Assembly: GCA_004335635.1 (NCBI GenBank)
Contig: QAXH01005397.1
Span: 1 to 24,554, forward strand
DNA from: Chloromonas sp. AAM2
Lineage: Eukaryota > Chlorophyta > Chlorophyceae > Chlamydomonadales > Chlamydomonadaceae
DNA: 24,554 nucleotides
Reading direction: 5' to 3'
Below, one piece after another: positions 21,601 to 24,554 of this stretch. The translations under genes and the position numbers were made by a program. Each line of letters opens with the position of its first letter. Within the stretch, counting starts at the first letter, position 1. Below the pieces are notes generated by a model. It saw only the letters and a list, made by a program, of their open reading frames with translations, was not told the origin of the DNA and did not search any database.

Positions 21601-24274
21601 GGCTTCTACCGTGGCCTACCAGCTTCTGATGGGCATGTACCATGAGCTGCCACGCGCCATGAAAGATGCGCTACACTCACCTCAACCAGGAAGTGACAGT
21701 TGCGCTGCAGGAAATTGATCGGCCGTACCACAATGACATGCGCCTGTCTGCAACCAATCAATACGGCATACAAGGGTTGAAGTTAATCGTTAATCTGAGA
21801 TCTGAGTCAGCCGTTCATGTTCTAAACAACCCTGCCTGCCGAGAGGTTGTTTTCAACCCTGATTGTCTAGTACGAGTGACCTGCGAACCTCTGCAACAAC
21901 GAAAACCACCAAGATACATGTTCTCATATGAGATCCATATATAATTCGATGACACCTCATGGGTGTGACGTCCAACATGATGCCAAAGTTTCTAACTGAG
22001 GTGTCTGGAGCGCAAACCCGAGGCCGAGGTGTGTAAAAACCCGGTGTGTAAAAAGTTGTTTACAATGCAAATCGCGAGGCACACCCAAACGCGCTGCAGC
22101 TGTCCCTTGGACAGGAGGCATTACAAACTCGGCTACTGCAATAGTGACGTCTGGAGATGCCAGCGCAACCTCCGCTCTTCGCTCATCTCCACCCATCTTT
22201 AGATAAGTTTCTCCCGTACCGTCGAGGGAGTATCTCATACCGGCGCAATTGGTTCCTCTTGCGAAATCGCGACCAGATTGACGAAAACCGATTTATTTCG
22301 ATATCGTGGTAATCTTCATCGCCCGATAACAGAAACGGAACCCAGACTGTTTGAAACAAATGTGTGACGCGGCATGTTTCTCGCATTCCAGAAGTAAAAG
22401 CAGGCTGGTCATTGACATTGTAAGCGGAGCCGCTTGCAGCTGGAGGCACCCATGCTGGTGCAGCTTTGCTTTACAGGTCCAACAACAGACAAGCAAGCCC
22501 ACGAAGCCAGGGACCAAAGTAGGCTGCTCGTCCACCAAACCACCTGAGTGAAGTCAGCGGCTAAGCATGACAAGCTGGACTTTGGAGCTGGCTCGTCCAG
22601 CATTAGACTTGCCTCATCGAGGGCTGCGGCGTACAGCTGTCCATGTCAAAATTCAAACATGCTGCCGCACCGCACGAAGTGTCGCATGCCCTTAAGTGGC
22701 ACATATACTTTCTCCCCTTTAGCAGTATCAGCAAACGGTCAGTTCACTGTGGCCATCAAAGTGGGGTTGTTGGGCTTGCATGCTGAAACGCGCGAGACAT
22801 GTCGCAAACAGCAGACTGGGTGTCAGCAACTCAGCTGAGCTTAACCTGTGGCGGAGGTACAAATCGCATCTATACGCTGATTCCAGACTCAATTACATTC
22901 AACCCTAAACCCTAACCCTACATTAAGATGGGGTCCAAAAACAATCTTTGGCCGCCATATACCAAACGTATACCAAATGTGGGCCACCAATCCATCCTGT
23001 AGATTAGGCCATCAATTCCAGCACTGACCTGCATATCCAGTGGCTGTGCAGTTTCCTGAGCCTCACAGGCAGCTCTGTGCCCCAACCACTGCACATCTCG
23101 TCTCTGCCCACATCCAGTAACTCCAACACACAGTCATGCGCCATGTCCACCTCTTGCACAATCAGCATGCCATTGGCGGCCCAAGAGAAGTCGTAGAAGC
23201 AGCCGTTGATGGACCGCAGGGTCTGCTGCACTCCGGCTGCGGTGCGGGCCACTTCGAAGTTGACATCCTCACCAAATGTACGCCTGAGATCACACGTGAA
23301 AAATAAACACCAGTTTACTGGATCTGCTTAACATCACTTAACTCACAACATGCATCCACCATGCATGAATGGCTGATCATCACACCGGCCATGGCGTACA
23401 CAGCATTTCCCTGCACGGTCTGTTGGCAAAAGGACGTTATGCCCAACCACTTGGCTGACTGCGCACAACGAGCACAGGCCAGAACGTAACACCATGTGTA
23501 ATGCAGTGCTCATCATGTGTCGGTTACTGAAACTTACACAGTCTACTTAAGTACAAGTTATGCACGTCAACTGACATCATTCCCGCAGACACTTGGTTGA
23601 CTGCCTAACACTGCCATAATGTTTGTTTGCCATAATGTTGACTGCCTAACACTGACTTGAACAAGTGGTGATCGGTGACGTCCCTGGGCAGCCTACTGGG
23701 AGGCAGTCCATCCAGCAGCACAGTTCCGTCCAGCAGATTGATGGAGTACAGGTGCCCGTCATCTCCAAGCGCCTCAAAACTCGCCGAGGCAGTCCCATCT
23801 GCTTGCAACTGCTGCCAGTGCAGGATGTCAGGTGTGCGCTGCAGAACACGTTTGACTGCAGCTGTCAAGAGATGTAACGCAGGCTCTGTAAGTTGCAGCA
23901 CGTCATGCAGCCGGCTGGCCATGACATTGTGGCACCGCACGTGCAGATGGTCGAGCTGCTGCAAGGATTTGGCATCCTGCAGCAAGGCAACATACCGTGC
24001 CAACGGAGACAATATATCACTTCTACTGTTTAAAAGTGGTTGGATTGGGCACAGGATTGGTATGTCAGACATCTGATAGTTGTACGGCGCTGCCTGGCTA
24101 CATCATCATGCAAGGGAGAGGAACAGACGCTGACTGTAGCCAGCACTGGCCTGACGGCTATGACGGCTCAGTTCTGTTGGTTTTGCTGTTGGACGTGCAC
24201 GGCCAACCTGCAACATTCAAACTAACCTTGAAGCACTCAGCTCGCATGAACACGTGCCCGTGGTTGATTAATGC
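8493..24274 (-). CDS. Copy B: DUF3638/DUF3645 giant SF2/SecA-like ATPase gene, 24 visible exons, 5' end outside window
   Basis: Proposed exons, 5' to 3': 24274-24227, 23976-23657, 23283-23029, 21532(or 21546)-20899, 20582-19803, 19500-19237, 19009-18932, 18435-18299, 17768-17516, 17166-17000, 16803-16633, 15971-15830, 15618-15446, 14667-14548, 13916-13795, 13377-13283, 12359-12108, 11717-11602, 11503-11365, 11251-11033, 10691-10565, 10336-9960, 9655-9470, 8876-8493 (TGA at 8495-8493). Phases agree throughout except for the uncertain start of the exon at 21.5 kb. Visible protein is about 1,850 aa. It covers the family middle (LLDGTVLLDGLPPSRLP, EFELN with SKMEDAQYIH, APSILARLQLAALYAATG), the DUF3638 ATPase (about residues 795-980) and DUF3645 (about 1254 on), to the C terminus. 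The N-terminal DUF6606-type region expected in the family would lie beyond the right edge. Function is unproven; an ATP-driven role is inferred from GEGKT and DESDE. Confidence 0.85.
9273..9377 (+). repeat. 105-bp dispersed repeat, copy 1
   Basis: It aligns without gaps to 16467-16571, same orientation, with 15 mismatches counted by eye (about 86% identity). The best conserved part is GTAGG(C/T)CAGGGC followed by TGCCCATCCCGT. It lies in copy B intron 22. No coding match is recognised. Confidence 0.85.
9386..9426 (+). repeat. Compound microsatellite (AC)n-(TA)13
   Basis: ACACACACACACA at 9386-9397 is followed by CTAA and then 13 perfect TA dinucleotides at 9401-9426, in copy B intron 22. Confidence 0.97.
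9656..9959 (-). other. Copy B intron 21 (304 bp)
   Basis: GTGAGACG to GCGCTGCAG. Nothing beyond intron sequence is recognised. Confidence 0.6.
9960..10691 (-). CDS. Copy B exons 20-21
   Basis: Exon 20 (10691-10565) gives SADVLQWVMSNTVASTQQGV and WAKQGIHYAVTKDAP; phase 0 entry requires the acceptor ACGACAG|AGG, making it 6 nt longer than in copy A. Exon 21 (10336-9960) gives LQTLEDFYGGNWQLQPADMV, ECERELEKEEEEEEEREKQV and SDWVAQATLTAGSVQELSTK. The charged run here is mostly Glu, against Glu/Lys in copy A. Donor AAA|GTGAGA at 9959. Confidence 0.82.
11033..11251 (-). CDS. Copy B exon 19: second RecA-like motif block
   Basis: The 73-codon exon follows GATCGCAG and gives FVIYDDARCRGADLQLRRDA, LTLGPGICKDKLMQAAGRLR and QLGRGQTLRMVGTEDVTAKV. 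QAAGR is at 11140-11126. The cysteine in GICKDK and the glycine in LGRGQ both differ from copy A (AIGKDK, LSRGQ). Confidence 0.86.
11365..12359 (-). CDS. Copy B exons 16-18: DUF3645 region
   Basis: Exon 16 (12359-12108) gives VVDFWLNFCVFPYETHQFPQ and GFSGTNDNHRLLPLRVKQHL, about 98% identical in DNA to copy A. Exon 17 (11717-11602) gives WQLLLDYALQERLDALLDCG. Exon 18 (11503-11365) gives GVCYYDKGWMIRDKSGRCMP and RNSSPISERE. Exon 17 has four more codons at its 5' end than in copy A, where it begins NCSKPDWQL. Confidence 0.87.
11718..12107 (-). other. Copy B intron 16 (390 bp)
   Basis: The first 54 bases (12107-12054) are essentially identical to the start of copy A intron 16 (3439-3492), then similarity stops abruptly. 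The rest is AT-richer and shows no feature. Confidence 0.75.
12360..13282 (-). other. Copy B intron 15 (923 bp) with probable inserted sequence
   Basis: It is 2.5 times the copy A partner. It contains a 12-bp perfect inverted repeat, CTGAGTCGGAAT at 12766-12777 and ATTCCGACTCAG at 12819-12830. It also has three copies of GACTTTGAATC(C/G)GAC (13084-13098, 13096-13110, about 13130-13144) and a short GC hairpin CCGCCTTCGGCGG (about 13195-13207). Open frames across it (up to 146 aa, minus strand) look fortuitous. Confidence 0.6.
13283..14667 (-). CDS. Copy B exons 13-15
   Basis: Exon 13 (14667-14548, 120 nt) gives KRLAVPYRAALTPAERSEFA and PDVALLLTRLSYY. Exon 14 (13916-13795, 122 nt) gives DGLSEEQFLEALEALLGMG and HYQEWLDLSWDGMAA. 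Exon 15 (13377-13283, 95 nt) gives VMKLDPTNAVQLELLYTVYS then HNMA. Exon 13 is the parent of the stray copy at 7880-8153. Its donor, GG|GTGCGC, is less regular than in copy A. Confidence 0.81.
13378..13794 (-). other. Copy B intron 14 (417 bp)
   Basis: GTATGAGG to GCTTCAG. It has a polypyrimidine/poly-T-like feature (AAAAAAAA on the minus strand near 13450). No gene is visible. Confidence 0.55.
13917..14547 (-). other. Copy B intron 13 (631 bp)
   Basis: GTGCGC to ATTGCAG. The 3' end resembles copy A intron 13. It holds 14204-14231, a 28-mer repeated at 14971-14998 in intron 12 with two mismatches, so the repeats bracket exon 13. The 200-aa plus-strand frame at 13759-14361 has no recognisable product. 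Confidence 0.6.
14437..14765 (-). repeat. Parent segment of the stray exon 13 copy
   Basis: This spans the end of intron 12, exon 13 and the start of intron 13 of copy B, and is duplicated at 7880-8153 with one internal deletion. Both copies keep the same orientation relative to the gene. Confidence 0.88.
14668..15445 (-). other. Copy B intron 12 (778 bp)
   Basis: GTGAGCCC to AATTGCAG. Besides part of the duplicated segment and the 28-mer at 14971-14998, it holds a 15-mer tandem pair (15184-15221). No gene is recognised. Confidence 0.6.
15184..15221 (+). repeat. Two direct copies of ATATCGTGAAGGCAG
   Basis: Copies at 15184-15198 and 15207-15221 are spaced with a 23-bp period in copy B intron 12. 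Confidence 0.9.
15446..16803 (-). CDS. Copy B exons 10-12: linker region
   Basis: Exon 10 (16803-16633) begins FQLVYACGAPEQLPGRQARA, like copy A, but its 3' third is unrelated to A. Exon 11 (15971-15830) gives PGAFSGLRLLRGEALERMAP and YELRWIKEHPMK. Exon 12 (15618-15446) gives LSQLLALRGLLSQELLMHAL and KRHAVDYGIN. The exon 10 donor, AACAG|GTTGGT, is weaker than the CACAG|GTGAGG of copy A. Confidence 0.79.
15972..16632 (-). other. Copy B intron 10 (661 bp)
   Basis: GTTGGT to CACGCAG. It contains the second 105-bp dispersed repeat and a T-rich run (about 16408-16432). No gene is visible. Confidence 0.6.
16467..16571 (+). repeat. 105-bp dispersed repeat, copy 2
   Basis: Partner of 9273-9377, lying in copy B intron 10. 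Both copies start TTGGCCTGCC and end CCCTG. Flanks are unrelated, consistent with a small mobile or dispersed element rather than a larger duplication. Confidence 0.85.
17000..17768 (-). CDS. Copy B exons 8-9: DUF3638 ATPase core (Walker A and B)
   Basis: Exon 8 (17768-17516) gives QLNMGEGKTRVILPMLALHW and ADGSRVVRLNFLPTLLEEAY; GEGKT is encoded at 17755-17741. Exon 9 (17166-17000) gives EGGMLLVAPQHRLSLKLKWH and YYDILDESDELLHH; DESDE is at 17028-17014. Lengths (253 and 167 nt) are those of copy A. Substitutions such as Y for T in the DILDESD approach leave the ATPase motifs untouched. Confidence 0.88.
17167..17515 (-). other. Copy B intron 8 (349 bp)
   Basis: GTAAGG to CATCTGCAG. Nothing else is seen. 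Confidence 0.6.
17769..18298 (-). other. Copy B intron 7 (530 bp)
   Basis: GTGAGT to ATCTGCAG. Its last 80 bases are conserved with 1-88 of copy A, including an open frame into the P-loop exon. The rest is unremarkable. Confidence 0.6.
18299..19500 (-). CDS. Copy B exons 5-7: region leading into the P-loop
   Basis: Exon 5 (19500-19237, 88 codons) encodes TEDWLRRHLPLVLETAGI and FNPFLDDESCGRLHEGVMMW. Exon 6 (19009-18932) is a neat 26-codon exon, EDRLQRLKLLAEAVQRDPGC then LPSLLQ. Exon 7 (18435-18299) encodes ELQVHRTWDVAQHPQWLAFE and LQIRPQQHWIAKHLIENPGA. The last matches the family motif (W..FE...IRP.Q..IA.HLI..P) directly before QLNMGEGKT. Exon 7 ends ATTGA|GTGAGT, and any extension meets a TGA. 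Confidence 0.78.
18436..18931 (-). other. Copy B intron 6 (496 bp)
   Basis: GTCAGG to TATGCAG. It contains TGTCCCAGAACTGGC (18895-18909), also present in copy A intron 13, followed in both places by a T-rich stretch. CATTGTACAGACA words repeat near 18683-18705. Confidence 0.55.
19636..19843 (-). repeat. Tandem duplication of the exon 4 3' end
   Basis: Plus-strand 19636-19695 and 19780-19843 are imperfect copies, both beginning GCATGATGA and sharing TTGAAGTA. On the minus strand the first encodes HVILQLL before donor GTAGGT. The second reads CVVLQFL before GCAAGT, which would be a GC-type donor. It therefore duplicates an exon end with its splice donor. Confidence 0.7.
19803..20582 (-). CDS. 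Copy B exon 4: 260-codon APSILARLQLAALYA block
   Basis: The exon follows GTGTTTGCAG and encodes CHIFEVHTRFGDLRAPSILA and RLQLAALYAATGTLVPEP, then a long helical stretch with SSEEAAQLRSVGLLGGHLAA. It ends at HVILQLL with donor CTG|GTAGGT. It is the largest exon in the window. The family has an equivalent region in which a histidine-containing strand precedes an RAPSLLARLYLA-like helix. A partial tandem copy of its 3' end lies just downstream at 19636-19695. Confidence 0.8.
20583..20898 (-). other. Copy B intron 3 (316 bp)
   Basis: GTGAGAGC to GTTTGCAG. The frame of exon 3 runs on for about 75 codons into it, but the join into exon 4 is in phase 0. The extension has no family match. Confidence 0.6.
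20899..21546 (-). CDS. Copy B exon 3: SKMEDAQYIH / EFELN block
   Basis: The exon encodes HCWRVPLHLRVERWTKLLDE, SKMEDAQYIHTYV, FELPRFCLEFELNADGNFIA and LPEFQRYLVLQRA, then DAKIK before donor AAG|GTGAGA. The block of an SK-x-ED-x-YIH motif followed by LPR-x-x-LEFEL is characteristic of the family. The start is ambiguous: ATGCAG|ATG at 21546 has the best acceptor but phase 0, while ACAAG|G at 21532 matches the phase-2 end of exon 2. A further short exon in the 1.5-kb intron upstream could reconcile the better acceptor. Confidence 0.78.
21591..21652 (+). repeat. 31-bp tandem pair
   Basis: Two adjacent units begin GCTTCTGATGGGC at 21591 and 21622, with several mismatches in their second halves. 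Confidence 0.8.
22901..22921 (+). repeat. Short interstitial telomere-like tract
   Basis: The tract reads AA, CCCTAAA, CCCTAA, CCCTA, C. CCCTAAA is the complement of the plant/green-algal TTTAGGG telomere unit. Three imperfect units are too few to be a telomere end. Confidence 0.7.
23029..23976 (-). CDS. Copy B exons 1-2: LDGTVLLDGLPPSRLP family block
   Basis: Exon 1 (23976-23657) follows TTGCTGCAG and encodes DAKSLQQLDHLHVRCHNVM, YSINLLDGTVLLDGLPPSRL and PRDVTDHHLF. Exon 2 (23283-23029) continues RTFGEDVNFEVARTA. The join across the 373-bp intron makes HHLFKRTFGEDVNFEV, which matches the family pattern (LDG/TG-x-VLVDGLPPxRLP...HPLYxRxFG). That confirms donor AA|GTCAGT at 23656. Exon 2 ends LRKLHSHWICR with donor CAG|GTCAGT. 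The frame stays open upstream to an ATG at 24072, but an acceptor at 23977 is preferred. Confidence 0.75.
23284..23656 (-). other. Copy B intron 1 (373 bp)
   Basis: GTCAGT to GATCTCAG. A short direct repeat is visible (TTGACTGCCTAACACTG near 23594 and 23637). No gene. Confidence 0.65.
24227..24274 (-). CDS. Copy B candidate exon 0 (16 codons)
   Basis: After CCGTGCAG, minus-strand sequence reads ALINHGHVFMRAECFK, then AAG|GTTAGT. It ends in phase 0 and the next exon starts in phase 0, so the two join. The support is splice-site quality, open frame and plausible fit only, because copy A does not reach this region. The minisatellite begins 7 bases upstream of its acceptor. Confidence 0.42.
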
Positions 24275-24280
24275 CTGCAC

Positions 24281-24554
24281 GGCAGGGCACCACTGGGCAT
24301 CATTCGTGAATGGCAGGGTTACTCTAGGCATCGCCCGAGGACGGCAGGGCGGCACTGGGCATCGCTCGAGGACGGCAGAGCGACACTGGGCATCGCTCGA
24401 GGACGACAGGGCGACACTGGGCATTGCTGGGAATGGCAGGGCGACACTGGGCATCGCTCAAGGATGGCAGGGCGACACTGGGCATCGCTCGAGGACGGCA
24501 GGGCGACACTGGGCATTGCTGGGAATGGCAGGGCGACACTGGGCATCGCTGGGA
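24281..24554 (+). repeat. 30/31-bp minisatellite running off the window edge
   Basis: Units anchored on CACTGGGCAT start at 24291, about 24322 (degenerate), 24353, 24384, 24415, 24445, 24476, 24507 and 24537, so the period is 31 or 30. Two unit types alternate: one with GCTCGAGGACGGCAG, one with GCTGGGAATGGCAG and one base shorter. No unique spacers separate units. A 31-bp period breaks the frame each unit, so the MPSVALP-like minus-strand frames are not a protein. Confidence 0.95.

Larger units (their letters stand above)
21533..23028 (-). other. Copy B intron 2 (about 1.5 kb)
   Basis: The longest gap in copy B. It has a 31-bp tandem pair (21591-21652), doubled GGTGTGTAAAAA words (about 22028-22055) and the telomere-like tract at 22901-22921. 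A small undetected exon may lie here, since the phases of exons 2 and 3 do not meet at the best acceptor. No transposon protein is recognised. Confidence 0.5.

Noticed and set aside
8493..24274. Calling the proteins deubiquitinases
   Set aside because: That database label appears inherited. No OTU or UCH catalytic triad pattern could be seen, while ATPase motifs are clear.
24158..24546. Repetitive minus-strand frames reading MPSVALP-like units
   Set aside because: They translate the 30/31-bp minisatellite, whose period shifts the frame every unit and whose three frames all look alike.
24281..24554. Possible CRISPR array
   Set aside because: About 30-bp units sit head to tail with no unique spacers, and the window is eukaryotic.

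Overview
The window looks like nuclear DNA of a eukaryotic alga, most likely a chlorophyte green alga. Coding sequence is split into many short exons (48 to 780 nt) by GT-AG introns that mostly end in TGCAG. Exons are rich in CTG and CAG codons. There are candidate TGTAA polyadenylation signals, the pentamer used by chlorophyte algae, and one short CCCTAAA telomere-like tract. Species cannot be assigned. I see no tRNA, rRNA, CRISPR array, transposase or reverse transcriptase.

The window is dominated by two copies of one very large gene, arranged tail to tail. Copy A (+ strand, exons 89-6801) enters at its middle because the left window edge cuts it. Copy B (- strand, 24274 down to 8493) is longer but also loses its 5' end at the right edge. 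Both encode the giant SF2/SecA-like ATPase family carrying Pfam DUF3638 (P-loop GEGKT and acidic DESDE motifs) and DUF3645, a family with little direct characterisation. Sixteen exons (numbered 8-23 here) are shared with the same order, splice phases and almost the same lengths, and all are open in both copies. Copy B adds eight upstream exons. Visible protein is about 1,021 aa for A and about 1,850 aa for B.

Layout: 1-88 intron end; 89-6801 copy A; 6802-8492 convergent intergenic/3'-UTR zone holding a stray pseudo-exon copied from copy B; 8493-24274 copy B, whose introns are longer and carry a (CA)n(TA)n microsatellite, a 105-bp dispersed repeat, a repeat-rich 923-bp intron, a tandem duplication of an exon end and a telomere-like tract; 24281-24554 a 30/31-bp minisatellite running off the right edge, just upstream of a small candidate exon.

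The pair forms a large inverted gene duplication. Divergence is patchy: exon 16 with its downstream intron start is about 98% identical between copies, while other exons are clearly diverged. This suggests gene conversion between the arms. No bacterial-style operon logic applies.
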